From contig JANRKN010000135.1 of assembly GCA_033763435.1 (NCBI GenBank), positions 1 through 27,100 of the forward strand: a stretch of 27,100 nucleotides of DNA. Direction: 5' to 3'. The first letter of the stretch is position 1, and each line of letters starts with the position of its first letter. The translations under genes and the position numbers were made by a program. The notes under the pieces are model-generated. The model was given only the letters and a program-made list of their open reading frames with translations, had not been told where the DNA came from and did not search any database. Below, in pieces: positions 6,657-14,846 of this stretch. Source of the stretch: JANRKN01 sp033763435 (GTDB lineage Bacteria > Planctomycetota > Phycisphaerae > Phycisphaerales > UBA1924).

Positions 6657-8612
6657 TCAGACGCCCAGCATCTCCATGACGTTCTTCTTGATGTGCTCGG
6701 CGGAGATCTCGCACATCTTGAGCATCTCGTCGGGCGTCCGCGCGCTCTTGGGGATGCGCTTGACGTGCATCTGCCGGAGGCGGAAGCCATCGCCCGAGTC
6801 GGCGATCGCGTCGGCGACCGCGGAGCCGATGCCGCCGCCGAAGTTGTCCTCGACCGTCAGCGCGTTCCCGCTGGCCGAGCTGATCAGGTCGAGCAGCCCT
6901 TCCTGCTTGAACGGCAGCGAGTAGAGGTCCACGAGCGTCGCCGAGACGCCGGCCTTGTCGAGCAGCTCGACGGCCTTGTTCGCCTCGTGCACCATGTAGC
7001 CCGACGCGCAGATGCACACGTCGCGCCCTTCGTTGAGCACCTCAAACCCGCCGAGGTTGAAGACCGTCTGGTCGTTGTAGATGAACTCGGTGTCGGCGCG
7101 GAGGGTGCGCATGTAGCACGCGCCCTCGTACTCGGCCATCTCGCGCGTCAGCGCGTACGCCGCGAACGCGTCCGAGGGCTGCAGCACGTACATGCCCGGG
7201 TTGCCGCGGTGATCGCGCATCGTCGTGAACGCGCGGAACCAGGCGACATCGGGCAGCGACATCTGGCTGGGGCCGTCGGCGGCGAGGGTGATGCCCGCGT
7301 GCGAGCCGACGATCTTCAGGTTCGCGCCCGAGTAGATCGCCATCTCGATCTGGTCGTACGCGCGGGTGACGAACTTGGCGAACGTCGAACAGAACGGGAT
7401 CTTCCCCGCGGCAGACAAGCCCGCCGCGAGGCTGAACATGTTCTGCTCGGCGATCTTGCACTCAAAGAACCGCTCGGCGCAGGCCGGGTCCTTCTTGAAC
7501 ATGTCGGCGTAGGTCGAGTTGGAGACGTCCGCGTCGAGCGCGACGACGTGAGGGTTGGTCTGGCCCAGCGCCCGCAGCGCGATGCCGTAGGCCCTGCGCG
7601 TCGCGAGCGTGCCCGAATGGAAAACCGACTCCATGTCGAGCTTCTTCATCATGGCCTGCAGGCCGGGCATCTCGAGCACCTTGATGTCCCGCGCCTTCAT
7701 CTCGCTGGGCGGCTCGATGGTGAACGAGTCGCTGCTGGCCAGCGCGCTCGTGAGCTCGATGCGCTTCTCGTCCAGCTCCGAGATCGCCCGCTTGAGCTGC
7801 TCGCCGGTCGGGGGCTTGCCGTGCCAGCCGTTGCCCTGAACGCTCGGCGCGCCCCAGCCCTTGGTCGTGCGTGCGACGACCGCCAGCGGCTTGGAGACGC
7901 CCGCGCAGAACGCGTCGATCGCCGACTTGATCTGCGTCGGGCTGTGCCCGTCGATGTTGCGGACCTCAAAGCCCAGCGCCTCGAGGCGCGCGACCTGGCG
8001 CTCGGCGCTCTGCTGGCCCGAGACGCGGTCGCTCTGGCCGTACTCGTTGCAGTTGACGATCAGCAGCAGGTTCGTCAGCTTGCGGTCGATGATGTAATCC
8101 AGCGCCTCGGCGATCTGCCCCTCGCGCGACTCGCCGTCGCCCACGATGCAGTACACGCGCCGATCGATGCCGTCCAGGCGCGCAGCCTCGGCCAGGCCCG
8201 CCGCGCTGCTCAGCCCTTGACCGAGCGAGCCGGTCGCCGTGTCAAAGAACGGGAAGCCTTCCATCGGGTTGGGGTGCCCGTCGAGCTCGCTCGCGGCGGC
8301 GCGGAGGTTCTTGAGCTCATCCACCGTGAGCTTCCGGCGCTTCTCGGGGTCTTTGCCGATCGCGATGCCCAGCTTGGCCGCGGCGGCGTAGACGACCGGC
8401 ACCGCGTGGCCCTCGCTCAGCACGAGGCGGTCGGCGGTAGGATAGTTCGGATAGTCGGGCGAGTGCCGCATCGCGTGGAACAGCAGCACGGTGACGATGT
8501 GCCCGAGGCTCATACAGGTCGTGGGATGCCCACTCCCCGCGGCCGCGGTCATCTCCAGCGAGAGCCGGTTCAGTTCGATCGCCTGCGCATGCACCGCCGC
8601 CTCGAATGACAT
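6657..8612 (-). CDS. tkt: Transketolase
   Basis: 651 residues, the usual length for a single-chain transketolase. It transfers two-carbon ketol units between sugar phosphates in the pentose phosphate pathway, using thiamine diphosphate and Mg2+. The N-terminal domain carries the cofactor motif GDGESREGQ (158-166) ending near NCNEYGQ (187-193), with SGHP (27-30) and SEGHA (66-70) before it. The pyrimidine domain has the catalytic-type glutamate in KIAEQNMF (Glu389), followed by FAKFVTRAYDQIE. A transketolase C-terminal domain follows (about 520-640). The ATG at 8612 was chosen for the AGGAAAGGA site upstream and the family-typical N-terminus; the frame is open further upstream but that part is low-complexity. 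It is divergent from dnaN and has its own terminator. Confidence 0.96.
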   Translation of the reverse strand: MSFEAAVHAQAIELNRLSLEMTAAAGSGHPTTCMSLGHIVTVLLFHAMRHSPDYPNYPTADRLVLSEGHAVPVVYAAAAKLGIAIGKDPEKRRKLTVDELKNLRAAASELDGHPNPMEGFPFFDTATGSLGQGLSSAAGLAEAARLDGIDRRVYCIVGDGESREGQIAEALDYIIDRKLTNLLLIVNCNEYGQSDRVSGQQSAERQVARLEALGFEVRNIDGHSPTQIKSAIDAFCAGVSKPLAVVARTTKGWGAPSVQGNGWHGKPPTGEQLKRAISELDEKRIELTSALASSDSFTIEPPSEMKARDIKVLEMPGLQAMMKKLDMESVFHSGTLATRRAYGIALRALGQTNPHVVALDADVSNSTYADMFKKDPACAERFFECKIAEQNMFSLAAGLSAAGKIPFCSTFAKFVTRAYDQIEMAIYSGANLKIVGSHAGITLAADGPSQMSLPDVAWFRAFTTMRDHRGNPGMYVLQPSDAFAAYALTREMAEYEGACYMRTLRADTEFIYNDQTVFNLGGFEVLNEGRDVCICASGYMVHEANKAVELLDKAGVSATLVDLYSLPFKQEGLLDLISSASGNALTVEDNFGGGIGSAVADAIADSGDGFRLRQMHVKRIPKSARTPDEMLKMCEISAEHIKKNVMEMLGV

Positions 8613-8730
8613 CGTGCCCGTCCTTTCCTGCGCTGACCAAGCCCCCCACCGCGATCCACCGTCGGCCCGGTCCTTCACTCGTCGCGTCAACCAACACGGA
8701 TACCGCTCCGTCCCGCTGGACAGAGTCGTC

Positions 8731-8808
8731 CCCACCGTCCCCCCACCCCACCCCATCCACCCACCCCACCCGGATCCCGCACCCCGCCCCGCCCCGCGTG
8801 GGCCAGTA
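8731..8808 (-). other. G-run tract with G-quadruplex potential
   Basis: On the minus strand there are more than eight runs of three or more G separated by 1-7 nt, for example GGGGTGGGGTGGGG and GGGGCGGGGCGGGG. It lies about 120-195 nt before the transketolase start, on the side that would carry its promoter or leader. Confidence 0.6.
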
Positions 8809-8965
8809 TCTGCCCGCCGCGGGCCTGAAGCAACTTCGCAGGCCCCTTCCGGCGCCAGTTCCGGACCCGACGGGCCGGAAGATCGGGACGGAGCGAGCGC
8901 TCGCGAACGGGAAACCTTTGCGCGTCTGGGCGCGTGCGACGGCCCCGCGGGCGCTCCCACCGCGA

Positions 8966-8971
8966 TACACT
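8966..8971 (+). promoter_or_regulatory. Candidate -10 box for dnaN
   Basis: TACACT lies 20 nt before the ATG, giving a short leader of about 13 nt that still contains GGAGG (8981-8985). No good -35 is visible. The same hexamer occurs upstream of the M28 peptidase gene (26081-26086). Confidence 0.35.
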
Positions 8972-8991
8972 GGGCGACTCGGAGGTTCGGC

Positions 8992-10176
8992 ATGAAGGTG
9001 ATCTGTGACCGGGCGGCACTGCTCAACGGCATCAATCTGGTTTCGGGGGCCGTGGCAGCCCGCACCCCCAAGCCTCAGCTTCAGTGCATCAAGCTTTCGG
9101 CGACCGCGGGCAAGGCCGGGCATGAGCTCGTGCTCGCCGCGACCGACGCCGAGATCGCGATCCGCCTGCGCCTGGCGACCGTGGACGTGAAGGCCGCGGG
9201 CGAAGCGCTGATCATGGGCGACAAGCTGCGCGGGATTGTCTCGGCCGAGGACCACGAGCCGACGCTGACGATCGAAGTCTCGGCCGACGCCTGCAACATC
9301 CGCGGCGGGGACGCCAAGTTCCGCCTGCTGACGTATCCGCCCGCGGACTTCCCGCCGATCCCCGACTTTTCCGAGGTCACCGCGGCGACCGCGCGCCCGC
9401 GGGCCGTCTTCGCCACGCCCGCCGACCAGCTCCGCTCGGTCGTTGAGCGCACGATCTTTGCGACCGCGCGTGAAACCTCGCGCTACGCGATCAACGGCGT
9501 GCTGCTCAAGCGCGACGGGAAGCGGCTGGAGCTCGTCGCGACCGACGGGCGGCGCCTGGCGCTCTCGCGCGCGGTCGTCACCAGCGCCGACAAGGACGCC
9601 AAGCCCGTGACCTGCATCGTGCCCACCAAGGCGCTGCAGATGCTCGTGCGCCTGATGGGCGACCCCGAGGACACGGTGCAGGTCGCGATCACGGACAATC
9701 AGATTTACTTCGCGCTCACGTCGGGCAAGGACTCGACGCCCCGCGCCGTGCTCTCGAGCACGCTGGTCGAAGGCACGTTCCCGCCCTACGAGGACGTGAT
9801 CCCCAAGGACCAGGACAAGAAGGTGACGTTCGACCGCGACGTGCTGAGCTCGGCCGTGCGCAGGGCGGCGCTGCTGACGAACGAAGAGTCCCGCGGCGTG
9901 CGGCTGAAGTTCACGGGCGCCGACAAGCGTCTGGAGCTCACGAGCCGCGCGCCCGAGATGGGCGATGCCGAAGTCCGCGTGGACCTTGCCAACTATGAGG
10001 GCGAGGACATCGAGATCGGCTTCAACCCCTCGTTCATCACCGACGCGCTGAAGGTGATCCCCGACAACGAGGTGATCCTGGAGCTCAAGGCGCACAACAA
10101 GCCGGGCCTGATCAAGTGCTCGCCCAAGTCGACGTCGGAGTTCCTGTACGTCGTCATGCCGGTGAACCTGACGTAA
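8992..10176 (+). CDS. dnaN: DNA polymerase III beta subunit (sliding clamp)
   Basis: 394 residues, close to the usual ~370. It forms the ring that holds DNA polymerase III on DNA, loaded by the clamp loader. Clamp landmarks are MKVICDRAALLNGINLVSGA at the start, then VERTIFATARETSRYAINGVLL and LELVATDGRRLALSR in the middle domain. The C-terminus FLYVVMPVNL matches the family-typical ending YVVMPVRL. The start has GGAGG 6 nt upstream; the frame extends further 5' but only as proline-rich, non-homologous sequence. No dnaA or recF is adjacent, so the gene is not in the classic origin cluster here. Confidence 0.96.
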   Translation: MKVICDRAALLNGINLVSGAVAARTPKPQLQCIKLSATAGKAGHELVLAATDAEIAIRLRLATVDVKAAGEALIMGDKLRGIVSAEDHEPTLTIEVSADACNIRGGDAKFRLLTYPPADFPPIPDFSEVTAATARPRAVFATPADQLRSVVERTIFATARETSRYAINGVLLKRDGKRLELVATDGRRLALSRAVVTSADKDAKPVTCIVPTKALQMLVRLMGDPEDTVQVAITDNQIYFALTSGKDSTPRAVLSSTLVEGTFPPYEDVIPKDQDKKVTFDRDVLSSAVRRAALLTNEESRGVRLKFTGADKRLELTSRAPEMGDAEVRVDLANYEGEDIEIGFNPSFITDALKVIPDNEVILELKAHNKPGLIKCSPKSTSEFLYVVMPVNLT

Positions 10177-10284
10177 GCCGTTCACGCCGGGCGCGTGCGC
10201 CAAGGTCGGCCTTTGCCCGCCGACGTGCTGTGCCTTTGAATGTCCGAGACGGCCCACGCGGGGCACAAGATCGCCAGTCCGGGC

Positions 10285-10313
10285 TTGGAGCCGCCGGGCC
10301 TGCGCGGTATCTT
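10285..10313 (+). promoter_or_regulatory. Candidate promoter for the fourth dockerin gene
   Basis: TTGGAG (10285-10290), a 17-bp spacer and TATCTT (10308-10313), giving a leader of about 63 nt. The -35 match is only 3 of 6. Confidence 0.4.
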
Positions 10314-10382
10314 CGCACGCGAGGCTGGCGCTGCGGACCCTGCGTGTTGGTTCTGCGCGCCCGCGACGCGCAGGAGTTGTGT

Positions 10383-11204
10383 ATGTCGAGCCTTCGTGCG
10401 GGTGTCCTTGTCGCGGCGTTGATGGCCGGTGCCACCGGCGCGCACGCCCAGATTCAGCTCATCAACGACGAGACGATGGCCGGGGCGAACTGGTCCGCCT
10501 CGATCCTGAGTCAGGGCGGCGGGTTCTCGTTCAACACCGGCAACCCGGCCTCGGGCGGCAACCCCGGCGCCTACCGCGCGATCTCGCACGCGAGCGTGAC
10601 CGGCTTCACGTCGGGCCTCGTCGGCCATTTCCACACGACCGCGTGGGACCCCGCCGAGGGCGAGCTGCTCGGGCTTTCGATGGGCGTGGACGTCAACTGC
10701 TTCAACGGCGGCACCAGCAACGCCGTCGCCTTCGGGCTCATCATCGAACAGAACGGCACGATCTTCTTCGGGCCCACGTTCACCGCGCTCACCGGCTCGG
10801 GCTGGCGGACGGACCTGCGCCGGACCGAACTCACCGCGGGCAACTTCGTCGGCGCGGGCAGCGCCACGCCCGACTTCACGCGCGACGGCGCGCCCCTGCG
10901 CTTTGGCTTCTACTCCAGCAACGGCACGGGCAACGCGGCGCCGATCTCGTCTTCCAGCGGCACGGACAACTTCTTCGTGACGCTGAACGTCGCCTGCGCC
11001 GCCGATCTGGATCTCTCGGGCTTCGTCGACTCCGACGACTTCGTGCTGTTCGTCGCGCAGTTCGCGCGGGGCTGCACGGGCGCGGGGCAGGGGCCCTTCG
11101 GGGCCGATCCCGCGTGCGTGAAGTCCGCGGACTTTGACCGCTCGGGCTTCGTCGACTCCGACGATTTCGTCGCATTTGCGCAGGCCTTCCAAGCGCCGTG
11201 CTAA
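10383..11204 (+). CDS. Secreted protein of unknown function with GC-type dockerin tail
   Basis: 273 residues. It has a signal peptide (MSSLRAGVLV... cleaved near AHA, about residue 22), a beta-rich central region of about 180 residues that I do not recognise, and a C-terminal GC-type dockerin (about 200-273) with two xDxSGFVDSDDF repeats. The linker between the dockerin repeats is longer than in the other three (GCTGAGQGPFGADPAC rather than GCDGxGSPxPAC), and the first repeat begins ADLDLSG. AGGAG at 10372-10376 sets the start. It lies downstream of dnaN with its own promoter, and faces the DoxX-like gene across the palindromic element at 11243-11337. Confidence 0.85.
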   Translation: MSSLRAGVLVAALMAGATGAHAQIQLINDETMAGANWSASILSQGGGFSFNTGNPASGGNPGAYRAISHASVTGFTSGLVGHFHTTAWDPAEGELLGLSMGVDVNCFNGGTSNAVAFGLIIEQNGTIFFGPTFTALTGSGWRTDLRRTELTAGNFVGAGSATPDFTRDGAPLRFGFYSSNGTGNAAPISSSSGTDNFFVTLNVACAADLDLSGFVDSDDFVLFVAQFARGCTGAGQGPFGADPACVKSADFDRSGFVDSDDFVAFAQAFQAPC

Positions 11205-11242
11205 GGCGGGGAGGCGGCGGGTGCGGCGCTGGGAGCCCCGCC

Positions 11243-11337
11243 TTGGGTGCCACGGCTTGACGGCTCGGCGTCAAGCCGTGCGACAGGCAAGCTTCCACGG
11301 CTTGAGCGCCCGAGCCCGCTCAAGCCGTGCCACCCAA
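11243..11337. repeat. Nested palindromic mosaic (REP/BIME-like) between convergent genes
   Basis: CACGGCTTGA or its complement TCAAGCCGTG occurs four times in alternating orientation. Hairpin A: CACGGCTTGACG (11251-11262) / CGTCAAGCCGTG (11269-11280). Hairpin B: CACGGCTTGAGCG (11296-11308) / CGCTCAAGCCGTG (11317-11329). The outer arms, 11243-11260 and 11320-11337, pair over 18 bp with one mismatch, so two alternative folds exist. It lies between two converging genes, where REP-type elements and bidirectional terminators are usual; no T run follows either stem. Confidence 0.85.
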
Positions 11338-11386
11338 TGCACACAAACTCGGAGAGCCGACCTACCCCAAGGCTGACCTTTCCCAC

Positions 11387-12307
11387 TCACACCCCTGCGG
11401 GACGGGGGTTGGCGGGCTTGGGCCCACCTGAGGATGCGGGCTTGCTGGGCGCGCCGGGGAAGAGGGCGTTGTCGAGGGCGAGTGCGCCCGGGCCCGTGAA
11501 GACGAGCGCGAGGGCCGAGCAGAGCAGCGAGAGCTGCCAGAGGAAGGTCTTCCACGCGCCGACGTCCCAGAGGCCGTAGCCGGGGAGGATGCCGAAGCTC
11601 GCGGTGCCGGCCTGGATGGCGGGTCCGATCTCGGTGAGCCAGACCGCGCCGAGCATCACGCCCGTGAGCGAGAAGGCCGAGACGCGGACAAAGAGCCCGA
11701 CGAGGAGGAAGAGGCCCGCGACGATCTCGGTGATCGCGGCCGCGTACGCGAAGGTCTTGGGCCAGTGGTCCTTGGAGGCGAACTCAGGCCAGAGGGCCAT
11801 GCGGGGCGCGCCATTGTCGCCCGGCGCGGGGTGGGCCGCCGAGTGCAGCAGCAGCGTGAGGCCGTGGACGCGCGCGACGGACATCGTCTCCGGGAAATCC
11901 GCCGCCGAGGGCTGCGCGCGGGAGATGACGGGCGCGGAGGGGGACGACGATGCCGCGGGCGTGGTCTGCGCGAGGAACAGCGTGCCGGCGAGCGACGAGA
12001 CGGGGCCCTTGGGCGCGGAAGAGGGCGCCTCGGGCGTCGGCGCAGCGGCGGGCGCGCTGTCGGCGGGCTTGGTCTCGGGGGCCTTCGGTTCTGGCGCCTT
12101 CGCTTCCGGGGCCTTGGTTTCCGGCTTGGTTTCCGGCTTGGTTTCTGGCACCTTGGCCGCGGGCGGGGTGATGGAGCCGTAGGACGCGAGGACCACCGCC
12201 TGCTCGCGGTTGATCGTCATGTCGGCCGCGAACTTGCCGATGCCCGCCCACAGGAACGTCACGCCCAGCGCGACGCGAAGGAACACCGGTGCCACCTTCG
12301 ACGACAT
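11387..12307 (-). CDS. DoxX-family membrane protein with Pro/Ala/Lys-rich insertion
   Basis: 306 residues. The first transmembrane segment (about 7-28, FLRVALGVTFLWAGIGKF) has the DoxX-type pattern ending in GxxKF. Three more hydrophobic segments lie at about 186-208, 211-227 and 253-272. DoxX proteins are small four-helix membrane proteins, some linked to sulfur or redox chemistry, and many have no known function. Between helix 1 and the rest sits an unusual linker of about 100-130 residues, rich in P, A, K, E and T. It includes KPET repeats encoded by three 12-bp DNA units at 12113-12148. The C-terminus is proline-rich. The ATG at 12307 is preceded by GGAGGA. It is divergent from comEC. Confidence 0.75.
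   Translation of the reverse strand: MSSKVAPVFLRVALGVTFLWAGIGKFAADMTINREQAVVLASYGSITPPAAKVPETKPETKPETKAPEAKAPEPKAPETKPADSAPAAAPTPEAPSSAPKGPVSSLAGTLFLAQTTPAASSSPSAPVISRAQPSAADFPETMSVARVHGLTLLLHSAAHPAPGDNGAPRMALWPEFASKDHWPKTFAYAAAITEIVAGLFLLVGLFVRVSAFSLTGVMLGAVWLTEIGPAIQAGTASFGILPGYGLWDVGAWKTFLWQLSLLCSALALVFTGPGALALDNALFPGAPSKPASSGGPKPANPRPAGV
12113..12148 (-). repeat. 12-bp tandem repeat inside the DoxX-like gene
   Basis: Three units of CTTGGTTTCCGG (the last ends TCTGG), encoding KPET-type repeats around residues 54-66. In-frame units let the linker length change without breaking the gene. Confidence 0.75.
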
Positions 12308-12407
12308 GACTCGATCCTCCGCTTGCCCCGCAAAGCGCGTGGGCGCTGCCCGTTGTTGGGAATCCGTTCCCCGCGGGTTCATCGTATCGCCCCCGCTGCG
12401 CTTCATG

Positions 12408-12413
12408 TAGTCT
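12408..12413 (+). promoter_or_regulatory. Leaderless-type -10 box of comEC
   Basis: TAGTCT ends 7 nt before the GTG start at 12421; there is no Shine-Dalgarno in between. Transcription would begin at or next to the start codon. Confidence 0.5.
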
Positions 12414-12420
12414 GACGCCC

Positions 12421-14829
12421 GTGGCCCTCGCGCCCCCAGATCCCTTGGCCGAACCCGGCCCACCCGCGCACGTCCGCCGGGCGCGCGCCACGGCGCTGGG
12501 CGCCCTCACCGTCTGCTTCCTCACGTTCCTCGGCGCGGGCTCGCTGCTCTCACCCTTCGCGCCCGAGCGCGCGAACGTACTTGCCTGGGGCTGGGCGCTC
12601 GCGCCCGCGCTCATGCTGGTCGCGGCGGGGCTCAAGCTCGCGCGCGCCGACGATCGGGGCGTCCGCGCGATCCTGACGTTCGCGCTGCTCGCGCTGTGTC
12701 TGGGCCTCTGGCACACGCGGCTCATCGCGCCGGGCGTGCCCATCCCGCCCGGCCCGGTCACGCTCCGAGGCGTCGTCGCGAGTGAGCTCTCCGGGCCCTA
12801 TGCCGACGCAACCCGCGCGCGCTGGGCGCGCGTGCGGCTGACGTCACCAGACACCGACGGCACGGTGCTGCTGGGCGTCGCGCCCGACACGTCTCTCCGC
12901 CCGGGCGACGAGGTCGAGTTTTCAGGCGAGCTTCGCCCGAGGCGCGTGGATGCCGACGACCATGCGCGGGCCTGGACCGATGCGCAGGACGGCCTCATCG
13001 GCGCCGTGCGCGCAGAGTCGCTGCGCACGCTCGCGCCCACCGGCGAGCTTCACGCGCGCCTCGCAAGCGCGCGATCGGCGCTGCTCTCACGGCTCGAAGC
13101 CAACCTTGAGCGCGCGATGCCCGACGATGCCGACGCGCGGGCGCTGGTGGGCCAGCTCGTGCTGGGCCTGCGTCCGCCAGCGGAGAGTCTGGTCCCCGCG
13201 GAAGTCAGCGCGCCCGCCGACGCAGACGCGCCCGAGGCCCTCGGCCCGCCCGTGCCGGTGCGCGAGGCATTCGCGCGCGTGGGCCTCGCGCACGTGCTCA
13301 GCGTGTCGGGGTTTCACGTCTCGGTCATCGCGCTCGCGGCGTCGGCAATGCTGCGGGGGCTGGGCGTGCGCGCCTCGGCCGTCGGCGCGGGCGTGCTGGG
13401 GGGCGTGATCCTCTTCTACGCGTGGCTCGTGCCGACCGAGGCGCCGATCGTTCGTTCCGCGGCGCTCGCGCTCGCGATTCTGCTCGCGGGCGCCACGGGC
13501 CGACGCTTCGACACGCTCACGATGCTGGGCTGGACGGGCGTCGGGCTGTTGCTTTGGCGCCCCGCCGACGCGATGGACCTGGGCTGGCAACTGAGTGTGG
13601 GCCTGACCGCGGCCATGTCGGGCCTCGCGACGCCGATCGGCAGCGCGATGGTCACCCGCTGCGGGCTGAGCGCGCGGGGAGCGCGCGGGCGGGGCTGGTC
13701 GGGCCTGGGCGCATGGCACGGATGGCCGGGCGTCGTGACGCGGAAGGTTCTCGTCTCGCTCGTCGTGACACTCATCGTGAGCGCCGTGTGCTGGGTCGTT
13801 GCACTTCCCGTGCTCATCGAGCGGACGGGGCTGGTGAGCGTGCTGGGGATCCCGGCGTCGATCGTGATCTCGCCGCTGGTCGTCGCGCTGCTCGCGGGCG
13901 GGTTTGCGCTGGTGCTGCTGGGCCTGGCGCTGCCGGGCGTGCTGGACCTTGCGGGCCCGGCGCTCTCGGCGTGCGCCGACCTCACCGTCGCGCTCGTGCG
14001 CTGGACCGAGTCGCTCCCGGGCGCGTGGTTCATGTTGCCGCCCGCCAGCGGCGTGTGGGCCCTGGGCGCCAGCGCGGCGCTGATCTTCCTTCTGGGAACG
14101 CGCCGATTCGTTCGCACGCGGCTCATCGCGGTGCTTCTCGCGGCGCTCTCGCTCGCGGGCCTCTGGACGCTCGATGCTTCGCGCGCCCGTGCCGAGCCGC
14201 TGACCGTGCACGTCCCCGCGTTCAGCCGCGGCGCGGGCGTGCTGGTGACCAAGGGCGGCGAGGCCGCGCTGATCGACCCGCAGGGCGAACCCGTCGCGCT
14301 CGATCGATTCCTCAGGCCCCGCGCGTGGCGCGTCGCGCGCGTGATCCTCACCGGGCCCGATGCGGGGCTCTCGCTCGAGCCCCTGCTCCGCCGATCGGGC
14401 GAGGCCTGGGGCGTGCGCGAGGTGCTCTGCGCCCCCGCGGCCCTCGCGGCCCTGGGCGAGCGCGCCGGCCTCCTCCGCGCGGCAGGCATGACCGTGCGCG
14501 AACTGACCGCAGACGAACAGCTCACCCTCGCGAACGAGCCCGTCACGATCCGCCTGAGCGCGAGCGGCCGGGCGGCGGTGCTCGCGGACCAGACGCTGAT
14601 CGTCCGCACGCTGCGTGTCGCCGACGCTGAGCCGATGAACCTGCGCGCCGACGTCGTCGTGAGCGCGGGCGCCACTAGCGCGTTCCGCCGGCTCACGGAC
14701 GCACGCACCATCGTCTCGACGCGGCCCTATGGCGCGGGCGCGGATTGGGTCGCGCCCCGCGACGGCGTGGCGACGATCCGCGCGGGCACGGTCGTTTCGC
14801 GCCCTCACGAACCGACACCGCCGCCCTGA
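12421..14829 (+). CDS. comEC: ComEC/Rec2-family DNA uptake channel with degenerate MBL domain
   Basis: 802 residues, starting with GTG. ComEC is the inner-membrane channel that brings single-stranded DNA into the cell during natural transformation. The N-terminal part has two hydrophobic segments and a soluble OB-like region (about 105-200). The competence-domain signature GLAHVLSVSGFHVSVIA is at about 288-304, then VPTEAPIVRSA and many membrane helices up to about 585. The C-terminal region (about 592-795) follows the metallo-beta-lactamase layout, but the metal motif is lost: VILTGPDAGLS stands where LTHxDxDH is expected, so nuclease activity is unlikely. The -10 box at 12408 and absence of a ribosome site suggest a leaderless mRNA. 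hisS starts 17 bp downstream. Confidence 0.9.
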   Translation: MALAPPDPLAEPGPPAHVRRARATALGALTVCFLTFLGAGSLLSPFAPERANVLAWGWALAPALMLVAAGLKLARADDRGVRAILTFALLALCLGLWHTRLIAPGVPIPPGPVTLRGVVASELSGPYADATRARWARVRLTSPDTDGTVLLGVAPDTSLRPGDEVEFSGELRPRRVDADDHARAWTDAQDGLIGAVRAESLRTLAPTGELHARLASARSALLSRLEANLERAMPDDADARALVGQLVLGLRPPAESLVPAEVSAPADADAPEALGPPVPVREAFARVGLAHVLSVSGFHVSVIALAASAMLRGLGVRASAVGAGVLGGVILFYAWLVPTEAPIVRSAALALAILLAGATGRRFDTLTMLGWTGVGLLLWRPADAMDLGWQLSVGLTAAMSGLATPIGSAMVTRCGLSARGARGRGWSGLGAWHGWPGVVTRKVLVSLVVTLIVSAVCWVVALPVLIERTGLVSVLGIPASIVISPLVVALLAGGFALVLLGLALPGVLDLAGPALSACADLTVALVRWTESLPGAWFMLPPASGVWALGASAALIFLLGTRRFVRTRLIAVLLAALSLAGLWTLDASRARAEPLTVHVPAFSRGAGVLVTKGGEAALIDPQGEPVALDRFLRPRAWRVARVILTGPDAGLSLEPLLRRSGEAWGVREVLCAPAALAALGERAGLLRAAGMTVRELTADEQLTLANEPVTIRLSASGRAAVLADQTLIVRTLRVADAEPMNLRADVVVSAGATSAFRRLTDARTIVSTRPYGAGADWVAPRDGVATIRAGTVVSRPHEPTPPP

Positions 14830-14835
14830 GGCTCA

Positions 14836-14841
14836 TATTCT
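14836..14841 (+). promoter_or_regulatory. Leaderless-type -10 box of hisS
   Basis: TATTCT ends 5 nt before the ATG at 14847. CCGACA (14812-14817) lies 18 bp upstream as a possible -35 inside the end of comEC. hisS can therefore be transcribed independently of comEC. Confidence 0.55.
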
Positions 14842-14846
14842 CGCCC

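Larger units (their letters stand above)
8613..8991. other. Divergent intergenic region with a C-rich tract, no gene seen
   Basis: 379 bp between transketolase (minus) and dnaN (plus), so it must hold both promoters. Positions 8731-8808 form an extreme C-run tract (G-runs on the minus strand). I see no convincing -35/-10 pair for transketolase. For dnaN, TACACT at 8966-8971 is the best -10 candidate. Confidence 0.5.

Noticed and set aside
6648..8609. Long open frame on the plus strand opposite transketolase
   Set aside because: Antisense shadow of the transketolase gene, with low-complexity Arg/Val/Leu composition and no domain.
8491..8991. N-terminal extension of the sliding clamp
   Set aside because: The frame is open upstream, but the extension is Pro/Arg-rich, overlaps transketolase and lacks homology; GGAGG and MKVICDRAALLNGI at 8992 mark the true start.
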